From Foetidibacter luteolus (lineage in GTDB: Bacteria > Bacteroidota > Bacteroidia > Chitinophagales > Chitinophagaceae): 40,039 bases of DNA. This document shows positions 16,683 through 24,228 of this stretch, piece by piece. A model generated the notes under the pieces. It saw nothing but the letters and a program-made list of their open reading frames with translations. It had not been told where the DNA came from and ran no database searches. The stretch lies in NCBI RefSeq assembly GCF_009650435.1, contig NZ_VVIP01000070.1:1-40039 (forward strand), in the 5' to 3' direction. Every line of letters starts with the position of its first letter. Within the stretch, counting starts at the first letter, position 1. The translations under genes and the position numbers were made by a program.

Positions 16683-17822
16683 TTAATTGCCCCGCATCAA
16701 CCACTCGTAAAATGCCGGGAAATATTTGCGCCAGGCTTCTTCGTTATGACCGCCGGTAGGGTAAACAATTTCGCTGATGTCGTAATTATGCTTGCTGCTG
16801 ATAAGGTTGTACATCTTTTTCATGTCGGGCACCATGGAAGTGCTTTCCTTGCCGCCTGCATAGAAAAAGAAGTGCCGTTGTTTATCCCAGTTAACGGTTT
16901 TTACATCGTCGTAAATTTTGGGGGCTACCCAAAAAGCAGGGGAGAAGATACCGGCATAACCAAACACCGCAGGATATTTTACCACAGCATAAAGACTAAT
17001 TAAACCGCCCATACTGCTGCCGGCTATGTAGGTGTGCATGGGGTCTTTTATGGTGCGGTATTCTTTGTCAATGTATGGTTTTAAGGTTTGGGCCAGAAAA
17101 TCAACATATTGGTTGCCTTCGCCCTTGCCGTATTTGGCATCATCATAAGGGTTGTATTCGGTCATGCGCTTGTCGCCGCCGTTGTCAATACCAACCACGA
17201 TGCATTCTTTTTTCAGTTTGGCCTGCAGGCTGTCAAGGCACTCGTCAATGCCCCATTCACCAAAAGCGGCTGTACGTTCGTTAAAAAGGTTTTGCCCATC
17301 GTGCATGTACAATACAGGGTATATTTTGCCCTTGGTAGAGGCGTAGCTTTTGGGCAGGTAAATCCATATCCTGCGGGTTCTTCCCAATTGCGGTATGCCA
17401 AACGCGGTATCAATAATTTTTACCTGCGCTGTGGCGGTGTAAGGTTTTGGTTTATCGGGGTAATCATCCTTCCAGCCGGGTATGGATATTTCAAGAGAAG
17501 TATCGGCTGTAACCTCCACCTGCCTGTTGGCAATATCTTCTCCTTTGGCCGTGGTTTCTACTTTTTCCCAGGCGCCACGTGTAAACTTAAACTCGTACTT
17601 GCCGGCTGCCAGGTTTTTAAGCACAATGGCTTTGCGGGTGCCGCCAAAGGGTTTTAGTTTATAGTTGAAATCATGCGGGTTCCAGTCGTTAAAATTGCCT
17701 GCTATATAAATGTCGTCCAGCTTTTTGGCGCCTACTTCTTTTACAATAAGCCGCACCGTATACTGGCCAAAGCTATACATGCTACACAGGCAAATGGCCA
17801 TCAGTAAGATTGACTTTTTCAT
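16683..17822 (-). CDS. Secreted esterase with N-terminal CBM48/E-set-like domain
   Basis: The 379-aa protein has a signal peptide (1-19). An immunoglobulin-like domain resembling CBM48/E-set modules (about 21-115, IAGNFNDWNPHDF and AAGKYEFKFTRGAWE) is followed by an alpha/beta-hydrolase domain of the putative esterase (esterase D/enterochelin esterase-like) family. The nucleophile elbow is AGSSMGG with S270, and the likely catalytic His is H359 in PTGGHNEEAW. It could deacylate a polysaccharide or hydrolyse a siderophore ester; the substrate is not evident. The start is the ATG of the signal peptide. Confidence 0.85.
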   Translation of the reverse strand: MKKSILLMAICLCSMYSFGQYTVRLIVKEVGAKKLDDIYIAGNFNDWNPHDFNYKLKPFGGTRKAIVLKNLAAGKYEFKFTRGAWEKVETTAKGEDIANRQVEVTADTSLEISIPGWKDDYPDKPKPYTATAQVKIIDTAFGIPQLGRTRRIWIYLPKSYASTKGKIYPVLYMHDGQNLFNERTAAFGEWGIDECLDSLQAKLKKECIVVGIDNGGDKRMTEYNPYDDAKYGKGEGNQYVDFLAQTLKPYIDKEYRTIKDPMHTYIAGSSMGGLISLYAVVKYPAVFGYAGIFSPAFWVAPKIYDDVKTVNWDKQRHFFFYAGGKESTSMVPDMKKMYNLISSKHNYDISEIVYPTGGHNEEAWRKYFPAFYEWLMRGN

Positions 17823-18182
17823 GATGCGGCAATTTAGAGAAATTATTTTGAGTGCGGTGAGTGGTGAGGGGTGAGTGGTGAGTGGTGAGTAGGGGGCATT
17901 TCATTCCTCCTTCAGCATTCCTTGTTCCTTGTTCGATATTCGTGCTGTGAATGGGGAGTGGTGAATGGTGAGTAGTGAGTGGTGAATGGTGAGTAGGGGG
18001 CATTTGGTTCTTCCTTCAGCATTTCTTGTTCCTGTTCGATATTTATATCGTGAATGGTGAATCGTGAATGGTGAGTAGGGGGCCATTTCGTTCTTCCTTC
18101 AGCATTTCTTGTTCCTGTTCGATATTCCCGGGTTTATCTTTTTCTTCCGTGCTTCCGTGGCATTAAACCTGTTGCCCGCAAC

Positions 18183-18208
18183 GTTTCTGGCGCCAAAGGC
18201 GGCAGAAA
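18183..18208. repeat. B-type hairpin
   Basis: Arms GTTTCTGGCGCC and GGCGGCAGAAA around AAA, essentially the same as 11623-11649. Confidence 0.8.
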
Positions 18209-18239
18209 TATTGCCGGTTGACATAAACTGCCTGCTAAC

Positions 18240-18266
18240 GTGTCTGACAGCGTAGCTGGCAGACAC
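18240..18266. repeat. B-type hairpin
   Basis: Arms GTGTCTGACAGC and GCTGGCAGACAC around GTA; the mismatch at pair eight is A/G here. Confidence 0.8.
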
Positions 18267-18353
18267 TACCCTGGGCTGAAAAGCCGCCCAATGGACAGAG
18301 CGATGAACGGATTGCGACGCAAGAGGCGATGCCATGAAAATATGTAGCTGGTA
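18267..18353 (-). repeat. A-module repeat, copy A5 (inverted)
   Basis: On the minus strand it begins GATACCAGC, keeps TTGCGTCGCAA and ends with the GGCT/AGCC stem-loop. It ends 17 bp before the dapA terminator. Confidence 0.85.
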
Positions 18354-18370
18354 TCTAAATTCTTCCGCTC

Positions 18371-18394
18371 AAAAAAGCCGCCCGAAGGCGGCTT
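18371..18394 (-). terminator. Rho-independent terminator of dapA
   Basis: On the minus strand AAGCCGCC-TTCG-GGCGGCTT is followed directly by a T run. An eight-base-pair GC-rich stem with a TTCG tetraloop lies about 10 bp past the dapA stop. Confidence 0.88.
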
Positions 18395-18403
18395 TGCGGG
18401 CAG

Positions 18404-19288
18404 TTATTTTGTAAGCAGGTAGGCTTTTATTCTATTGTAAAGATCTTCGCTAACGGGCGTTACCGGCAGGCGCAGGTTATTGCCTAAAAGGCCCAGGTGG
18501 TTCATAAACGCTTTTACACCGGCGGGATTGTTTTCGGCAAACATCAGCTCGTAGGCTTCAATCAGTTTATCGTTCATGGTTTTGGCTTCTTCAAAATCGC
18601 CACGCAGGCACTCCCGTACCATTTCAGAAAATTCGGTGGGTAAAGCATTCGCAGCCACACTTATTACACCTTCAAAACCACAGGCTATCTGGGGCAGTGC
18701 CAGGGCATCATCGCCGCTTACCACCAAAAAGTCTTTTGGTTTATCACGCATTATTTTCATGCTCTGCGCCATATCGCCACAGGCTTCTTTAATGCCGGCA
18801 ATGTTTTCTACCTCTTTTGCCAGGCGAAGGGTAGTAGCAGCTTCCATATTGCGGCCGGTGCGGCCGGGAACATTATACAACAATACAGGCTTAGGTGATG
18901 CCTGGGCTATCGCTTTGTAATGCTCGTAAATACCCTGCTGAGAAGGCTTGCTGTAATAAGGCGAGGCGCTTAAAACAGCCACTGCTTCATCCAGCGGAAA
19001 AGATTGGATTTCGTTGATGATTTCTTTGGTATTGTTGCCGCCAATGCCTACTACTACCGGAACGCGGCCAGCCACTTTAAGATACGTGTATTTGGCAATG
19101 CTGTTTTTTTCGGCTTTGTCAAGTACGGGTGTTTCGCCGGTGGTGCCAAGCGATACAATGTACTCTACCTTGCCATCAATAACATGATCTATTACTTTGC
19201 CCAATGCGTCATAATCTACATCGCCATTTGCCTTAAATGGTGTAACCAATGCTACACCTGTTCCCCTTAGTTGTGTTTGTAAAGACAT
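18404..19288 (-). CDS. dapA: 4-hydroxy-tetrahydrodipicolinate synthase
   Basis: The 294-aa cytoplasmic aldolase condenses pyruvate with aspartate semialdehyde, the first committed step to diaminopimelate and lysine. Expected residues are present: GTTGETP with T49/T50, the YNVPGRTG motif with Y138 and R143, and Schiff-base K167 in GIKEACGD. The length is typical. It is preceded by accA on the same strand with a 75-bp gap and followed by a strong terminator, so the two may share a transcript. Confidence 0.96.
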   Translation of the reverse strand: MSLQTQLRGTGVALVTPFKANGDVDYDALGKVIDHVIDGKVEYIVSLGTTGETPVLDKAEKNSIAKYTYLKVAGRVPVVVGIGGNNTKEIINEIQSFPLDEAVAVLSASPYYSKPSQQGIYEHYKAIAQASPKPVLLYNVPGRTGRNMEAATTLRLAKEVENIAGIKEACGDMAQSMKIMRDKPKDFLVVSGDDALALPQIACGFEGVISVAANALPTEFSEMVRECLRGDFEEAKTMNDKLIEAYELMFAENNPAGVKAFMNHLGLLGNNLRLPVTPVSEDLYNRIKAYLLTK

Positions 19289-19363
19289 TATTGTAATATA
19301 TTAATTTCCGGTTGCGGGTTACGGCTGCCGGTTCCACAGGTAATATAAGCACAGCACTTGTTG

Positions 19364-20344
19364 TTAATCGACCACTTCATCCCAAAAGCCCATTTTGCTG
19401 AATTTGCGGATACGCTGGTTTACTCTTTGCTCCGCTGAAAAAGGCTTTATTTCGTTAAGAGTTTTAATAATATGCTTCTTTAAAATGGCGGCGGCTTCAG
19501 TATAGTCCCAATGGGCGCCCCCAATAGGCTCGGGCACTATTTCATCCACAAGTCCAAACCCTTTCATGTCGGTGGCCGTAAGGCGCAGTTGTTCGGCTGC
19601 TATTTCCTTTTTATCCCAGCTACGCCATAATATAGAACTGCAGCTTTCCGGGGATATTACGGTGTACCAGGTATTTTCCATCATCAGTACCCTGTCGCCA
19701 ACGCCAATGCCTAATGCACCGCCGCTGGCTCCCTCGCCTATAATAACACAAATTACCGGTACCTTAAGCCTTACCATTTCGTAAATGTTACGGGCAATAG
19801 CTTCGCCTTGTCCGCGTTCTTCCGCTTCAAGGCCCGGATAGGCGCCGGGGGTATCTATTAAAGTAACGATAGGTTTATTGAATTTTTCGGCCAGCTTCAT
19901 CAGGCGAAGGGCTTTGCGGTAACCTTCCGGGTTAGCCATACCAAAGTTGCGCAACTGGCGTGTTTTAGTATTTATGCCTTTTTGCTGTCCGATGAACATT
20001 ACTGTTTCTCCATCCAGTTGGGCAAACCCGCCAACCATTGCCTTGTCATCCCGTACATTCCTGTCGCCATGCAGTTCAAGGAAGCTGGTAGTCATTTTAT
20101 CAATATATTTAACCGTGTATGGCCTGTCTGGATGGCGGCTTAGCTGCACACGCTGCCATGGGGTAAGGTTAGCCGTTATTTCCCTCCTTTTTTCAACAAT
20201 CAGGCTTTCCAGTTGCTGAATGTTGGAGGTATAATCAATCTTCGGATTTTTTTCAGCCATTTTTTTTGTCTGGTCAATCTGCTCGTATAAATCCTTGATA
20301 GGCTGCTCAAAATCTAAAAACTGTCTGTTTGGGTATTGAGGCAT
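19364..20344 (-). CDS. accA: Acetyl-CoA carboxylase carboxyltransferase subunit alpha
   Basis: The 326-aa subunit of the carboxyltransferase forms malonyl-CoA for fatty-acid synthesis together with AccD. Family segments are clear: LDFEQPIKDLYEQI at the N-terminus, then SRHPDRPYTVKYI, FIGQQKG, NFGMANPEGYRKALRLM, DTPGAYPG and GEGASGGALGIG, which line the CoA and carboxylate sites. Length is normal. No accD lies in the window. Confidence 0.96.
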   Translation of the reverse strand: MPQYPNRQFLDFEQPIKDLYEQIDQTKKMAEKNPKIDYTSNIQQLESLIVEKRREITANLTPWQRVQLSRHPDRPYTVKYIDKMTTSFLELHGDRNVRDDKAMVGGFAQLDGETVMFIGQQKGINTKTRQLRNFGMANPEGYRKALRLMKLAEKFNKPIVTLIDTPGAYPGLEAEERGQGEAIARNIYEMVRLKVPVICVIIGEGASGGALGIGVGDRVLMMENTWYTVISPESCSSILWRSWDKKEIAAEQLRLTATDMKGFGLVDEIVPEPIGGAHWDYTEAAAILKKHIIKTLNEIKPFSAEQRVNQRIRKFSKMGFWDEVVD

Positions 20345-20486
20345 ACTCGATTCTCAAATGTTGGGGGGTAAAATTACAGTTTCAGAACATACGGCGCATA
20401 AAATTTCTGCACACAGAAGTTTTTGTACGGATAGCGATGAATTATACCCCGATTATTTGTTTTTTGGGGTAATAACGGGCTTTTTT

Positions 20487-20578
20487 ATGGTTCCGGCAGC
20501 GGTTTTTCATGGCGGTCATCGTTGCGTCGCAATCCGTTCATCGTTCGGTTCATTGGGCGGCTTTTCAGCCCGGATAGG
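20487..20578 (+). repeat. A-module repeat, copy A6
   Basis: Starts with a GGTTCCGGC variant of the outer end, keeps TTGCGTCGCAA, and ends GGGCGGCTTTTCAGCCC with the GGCT/AGCC stem. Confidence 0.85.
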
Positions 20579-20602
20579 CTGGTGCGTGGAGACACGCACC
20601 AG
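20579..20602. repeat. Perfect 10-bp hairpin with GAGA loop
   Basis: Arms CTGGTGCGTG and CACGCACCAG around GAGA. The same hairpin recurs at 34392-34415 and, inverted with a variant loop, at 34823-34846. Confidence 0.85.
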
Positions 20603-20608
20603 GGAAAA

Positions 20609-20852
20609 GAATATCGAGCAAGGAACAAGGATTGTTGAATGAAGAATGAATGCCCCCCGCTCACCAAATGAATATTGAACAAGGAACAAGGATTGTTGAA
20701 TGAAGAATGAATGCCCCCCGCTCACCAAATGAATATTGAACAAGGAACAAGGAATGCTGAATGAAGAATGAAAGGCCCCCACTCACCAAATGAATATTGA
20801 ACAAGGAACAAGGAATGTTGAATGAAGAATGAAAGGCCCCCACTCACCATTC
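20609..20852 (+). repeat. Minisatellite: four tandem 61-bp C units
   Basis: Copies start at 20609, 20670, 20731 and 20792, exactly 61 bp apart. Each begins GAATAT(T/C)GA(A/G)CAAGG and ends in C-rich sequence followed by CTCACCA. Copies 2 and 3 differ at very few bases, implying recent duplication. Confidence 0.9.
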
Positions 20853-20886
20853 ACCACTCACCACTCACGATTCACCACTCACGATT
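20843..20886. repeat. Heptamer tract (D module)
   Basis: Tandem TCACCAT/TCACCAC/TCACGAT 7-mers, the complement of GTGARTR, ending 58 bp before the NTF2-like gene. Confidence 0.8.
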
Positions 20887-20943
20887 TGATAAAAGGTAAC
20901 CGCATTGTTATTGTAACGCTTAATTTCATCGGAAATAATTTGT

Positions 20944-21396
20944 ATGAAAAAAGCTGGCCTGTTGCTACTGATAGTAATGTTAGCTGGAGTGGTTAAGGCA
21001 CAATCTCCCGAAGATTCGGTTAAAGCAGTCATTAACCGGTTGTTTACTGCCATGAAATCATCTGACAGTAGCCTTCTTAAGACCTGCTTTACAGATAGTG
21101 CATTGTTGCAAACCATCGTGAACATGAACGGGCAGGTGCAGCTTAAAAATGAAACGGTAGCGGAATTTGCAAAAGCCGTAGCCGGCATGCCCAAAAATGC
21201 TGCCGACGAGCAAATTGTTTTTGACGTTGTAAAAATCGACGGGCCGCTGGCCATTGCCTGGACACCCTACAAGTTTTATTATACAGGAAAATTTAGCCAC
21301 TGCGGGGTAGATTCTTTTCAACTGGTGCGCATAAACGGGCAGTGGAAAATTGTGTACCTGGTGGATACCCGGCGTAAAACGGGCTGCGGTAACTAA
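20944..21396 (+). CDS. Secreted NTF2-like/SnoaL-like protein
   Basis: The 150-aa protein has a signal peptide (1-19, ending GVVKA) and a single NTF2-like fold domain similar to lumazine-binding/DUF4440-type proteins (DSVKAVINRLFTAMKSSD at the start, FQLVRINGQWKIVYLVDTRR at the end). Such domains bind small ligands or act as accessory proteins; no catalytic residues can be assigned. Its stop codon overlaps the stop of the LEA-type lipoprotein gene on the opposite strand. Confidence 0.8.
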   Translation: MKKAGLLLLIVMLAGVVKAQSPEDSVKAVINRLFTAMKSSDSSLLKTCFTDSALLQTIVNMNGQVQLKNETVAEFAKAVAGMPKNAADEQIVFDVVKIDGPLAIAWTPYKFYYTGKFSHCGVDSFQLVRINGQWKIVYLVDTRRKTGCGN

Positions 21397-21842
21397 TTGG
21401 AGAACAAATTAAACTTATGCCTGCCCTCGTAGCTAAAGGGAACATTTACAAAAATTCCGGCCTTCCCCACCTTGGTATTACCCTTTACCTGCACCAGCAC
21501 ATCGTTAGATAAAAGGGTATTAAGCGCATTCTTATAAATATTACGCATGTCTACTTCCATGCGGGAGGGGATGGAGAATTCCGATTTCCGGGAAATGTGC
21601 ATCAAGGTGTCCAGTAAATATTTGCCCACATAGTTTTGGTTTACGTACACATCGCAATCCACATGCTTCAGGTTAACCCCAAAATTGTTGGGGTTAAAAT
21701 ATACCAGTTCCATATAAACGGTAGTCTTGTCAAAGCCCAGTTTGTCAATCTTAAAATTGCGGGTATCACGGTATTCAAATCCCTGCGGCTTTTTGCAGGC
21801 TAATAGGGCGGTTGCTAAAATGAGGGGCAGCCAATATTTCAT
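21393..21842 (-). CDS. LEA type 2-family lipoprotein
   Basis: The 149-aa protein starts with a lipoprotein signal sequence (MKYWLPLILATALLACKK), with the lipidated Cys at residue 16. The remainder resembles the LEA14/water-stress-hypersensitive-response (WHy) beta-sandwich: VYMELVYFNPNNFGVNLKHVDCDVYVN is the typical core strand pattern. Function is probably in the periplasmic envelope and is not defined further. An upstream in-frame ATG (21908) would bury the lipobox, so I use 21842. It converges with the NTF2-like gene with a 4-bp overlap. Confidence 0.8.
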   Translation of the reverse strand: MKYWLPLILATALLACKKPQGFEYRDTRNFKIDKLGFDKTTVYMELVYFNPNNFGVNLKHVDCDVYVNQNYVGKYLLDTLMHISRKSEFSIPSRMEVDMRNIYKNALNTLLSNDVLVQVKGNTKVGKAGIFVNVPFSYEGRHKFNLFSN

Positions 21843-21908
21843 TCCTGAAAATTTTAAACGCAAAATAGCAGAGAAAATCGGAAGTAAAATTTTAAACTCT
21901 TTCCCCAC

Positions 21909-22268
21909 GCTCTGCAGCTTATCATTTTTATTGAAGTTTAACAGATAACCATACCCCGGCGAAAAATTGAAAGGGACTTACTTACAAAACAGCGTCAGCA
22001 ATTTTGTCATTACCTAAAATTAAAATTCAAGTAATAATTTTCAAATGAATTTTTGTAAACAACAGCCTCCCATAAATATTCATGCTAAGAATTTGGGTAT
22101 TTTTTAGATTTGGAATGAAAAACATGAGCTACTAATAAAAGTAGTACTAAATTTATTTTATAAATAATAGAAAAACAATTTGTTATATTGTTTAATGAAA
22201 TATTTTATAATAAAAATATATCGCAAGCAAGATTTAATTAATGTGCTAAATAAATTGCTAACAACTTT
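21909..22268. other. AT-rich intergenic region upstream of the WbqC-like gene
   Basis: About 360 bp without a gene and visibly much richer in A and T than its surroundings. A small hairpin CTACT/AGTAG lies near 22125-22145. The promoter and a long leader for the next gene are probably here, but no single motif is convincing. Confidence 0.5.
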
Positions 22269-22907
22269 ATGGACAACAATAACAATTTAGAATTGTTACT
22301 TATTGATTTGCAATATTTTCCATGTATTAACTACATAAAAATTTTGTCTTCTTTTTCAAATACTACAATTTTTTTATGGGACAGCTATAAAAAGATGAGT
22401 TTCAGAAACCGGTGCATCGTTGCAGGCAGTAATGGTACCGTCAACTTGTCGGTACCAATCGAAAAAGGTCGTAACCAGCGGCTACCCTACCGGGAGGTAA
22501 AAATCAGTTACCGGGATAACTGGCAACAACAACATTGGCGAACCATCGTGTCCTGTTATGCCCGTTCTCCCTGGTTTGAATATTATGCCCATAGCCTTGA
22601 AAGAATCCTGGATACCCGGTTTGAATATTTATTTCAATTAAATCTGGAAATTCTGGAATGGCTTTGTAAGCTGCTGAAAATGGAGAAACCTGTTTTATTG
22701 GAGCAGGAACAGGCGTTAGGGCAAAATTTTATTGATAAAAGAGATTTATTTCTTCCAAATAATTATAAATCATTTAGTTATATACGTTACCCGCAATTAT
22801 TTGAAGACAGGATAGGTTTTCAGCCCAATTTGAGTATCCTGGACATGTTATTTATGGAGGGGCCTGCAACTGCGCAGATACTGGGCAATTTTAATAACCG
22901 GGATTAG
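22269..22907 (+). CDS. WbqC-family protein
   Basis: The 212-aa cytoplasmic protein matches the WbqC-like family: LLIDLQYFPCINYIKIL at the N-terminus, SFRNRCIVAGSNGTVNLSVPIEKGRNQ, then WRTIVSCYARSPWFEYY, and a C-terminal QLFEDRIGFQPNLSILDMLFMEGP. Members occur in O-antigen loci and widely in Bacteroidota, with no firmly established reaction; a role in modified-sugar synthesis has been proposed. Here it stands alone behind an AT-rich leader and is itself AT-rich in its first 100 bp. Confidence 0.85.
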   Translation: MDNNNNLELLLIDLQYFPCINYIKILSSFSNTTIFLWDSYKKMSFRNRCIVAGSNGTVNLSVPIEKGRNQRLPYREVKISYRDNWQQQHWRTIVSCYARSPWFEYYAHSLERILDTRFEYLFQLNLEILEWLCKLLKMEKPVLLEQEQALGQNFIDKRDLFLPNNYKSFSYIRYPQLFEDRIGFQPNLSILDMLFMEGPATAQILGNFNNRD

Positions 22908-23055
22908 TTTAACCGTTAACGTATTATCAAGTACCTTGTAAGCTTATTTTAATGCTTTTAAAAGTCCGGCCCAGCCAGCGAATGGTTGTCATTACTTATC
23001 TTTACTCAATCCAGCATGAATTTTGGAGGAACCAATATCTAACTATATCAGCAGC

Positions 23056-24081
23056 ATGAAACTGAAGCTAACTGTTCTCGTGTTTTTCACTACTGCCTTT
23101 TTTGTCAATGCCCAACAGCGGCCACATTATACGCAATACGTTTTAAATAACTTTATTATAAACCCCGCCGTAGCCGGTATAGAAGATTACTGGGATGTTA
23201 AAGCCAGCCACCGTCACCAATGGGTAGGGCTGGAAGGTGCGCCGGTAACAACTTATGTTACCGTGCAGGGCCCGCTTAGAAAAAGTGCAGGCCAACGGGA
23301 AAACGCTACTACCATCAAATCCCCGGGCGAAAACCCCAGGGGGCAGGCCTACTGGAACGATTATACAGCTACTGACCCACATGCCGGCATTGGTTTTACC
23401 GTTATTAACGACAGGGCCGGCCCGCTTAACCGTTTTGCCGCCTACGGCACATATTCCTACCATTTGCCCATTGCCGCCCGTACCAGCCTTAGTGCCGGTA
23501 TTTCTGTTGGGTTTCAAAATATGTCGCTGGACAACAGCAAACTTGACTTTGGCTCCGGCAACCCGGTTGACCCCGCAGTAGCCAGTTCCGGGTACCTTAA
23601 TAAAGTAAGGCCAGATATCAGCGCCGGGCTTTGGCTGTATTCCAGGGATTATTTCATTGGCCTGGCAGCCCAGCAAATAGTGCCCTCCAGGCTTACTTAC
23701 GCAGATGAAATGGTAAAAACAACCGAGGGCAGGCTTATCCCACACATGTTTCTATCTGCCGGTTACCGGTTTTTACTGGGCGAAGATTTTAGCTTCCTGC
23801 CCTCTACTATGATAAAATACATTTCCTCCGCCCCGGTAAGTTTTGACCTGAACGCCAAACTGCAGTACCAGGATTTTATATGGGCCGGCGCTTCTTACAG
23901 AAACAAAGACGGCTATGCGGCCATGGTTGGGGTAAATGTGAGCAGCAAGTTTAATTTTGGTTACTCTTACGATATTACCACCTCCGCCTTAAATACCATC
24001 AGCCGCGGTACCCACGAAATCCTTATCGGCTTTTTAATTGGCAACAATTACGATGACTGGTGCCCCCGCAACCTGTGGTAG
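23056..24081 (+). CDS. PorP/SprF-family type IX secretion membrane protein
   Basis: The 341-aa protein has a signal peptide ending FFVNAQ and the family opening RPHYTQYVLNNFIINPAVAGIEDYWDVKASHRHQWVGLEGAP. The remainder is an outer-membrane beta-barrel with repeated aromatic strands (YSYHLPIAARTSLSAGISVGF, FLSAGYRFLLGEDFSFLPS) and ends DDWCPRNLW. Family members anchor cargo or adhesins of the Bacteroidota type IX secretion system. They often pair with a large SprB-like or gliding-type protein, but none is adjacent. I use the ATG at 23056; an upstream ATG at 23023 precedes the signal peptide. Confidence 0.88.
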   Translation: MKLKLTVLVFFTTAFFVNAQQRPHYTQYVLNNFIINPAVAGIEDYWDVKASHRHQWVGLEGAPVTTYVTVQGPLRKSAGQRENATTIKSPGENPRGQAYWNDYTATDPHAGIGFTVINDRAGPLNRFAAYGTYSYHLPIAARTSLSAGISVGFQNMSLDNSKLDFGSGNPVDPAVASSGYLNKVRPDISAGLWLYSRDYFIGLAAQQIVPSRLTYADEMVKTTEGRLIPHMFLSAGYRFLLGEDFSFLPSTMIKYISSAPVSFDLNAKLQYQDFIWAGASYRNKDGYAAMVGVNVSSKFNFGYSYDITTSALNTISRGTHEILIGFLIGNNYDDWCPRNLW

Positions 24082-24228
24082 GCTGTCACCCTTTAATGAA
24101 TTACCTAAAGTTAAAAGCTGCCAATGCAGCGTGTAAAACCATGCACTAAATTTTGTTGGCAGCTTCCTCTCAACTTCTCTCATGCGTTTACACAATAATG
24201 CCATTTCTTTGTTGCAAACAGCAACCGT

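Larger units (their letters stand above)
17855..18353. repeat. Repeat block IV (D-C-D-C-D-C-B-B-A)
   Basis: Heptamer tracts near 17856-17892, 17946-17996 and 18049-18078 alternate with three C units, each with TTCAGCATT(T/C)CTTGTTCC. A linker with CCGTGCTTCCGTGGCAT, two B hairpins and an inverted A copy follow. Chance open frames in this block translate as low-complexity His/Ser/Pro strings and are not genes. Confidence 0.85.
20345..20943. other. Gene-free region occupied by repeat block V
   Basis: The first 140 bp should hold the accA promoter; TAATTTTA on the minus strand is only a near match. From 20487 to 20886 the sequence is A unit, hairpin, four tandem C units and a heptamer tract, in mirror order to block IV. 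Confidence 0.75.

Noticed and set aside
17782..18086. Open frames with His-His-Ser-Pro and Asn-Ile-Glu-Gln-Gly-Thr strings
   Set aside because: They are translations of the C units and heptamer tracts; similar strings appear at 11456, 20485-20843 and 34317-34613 in several frames, as expected for repeats.
20609..20852. CRISPR array
   Set aside because: The four 61-bp units are directly adjacent with no unique spacers; it is a minisatellite.
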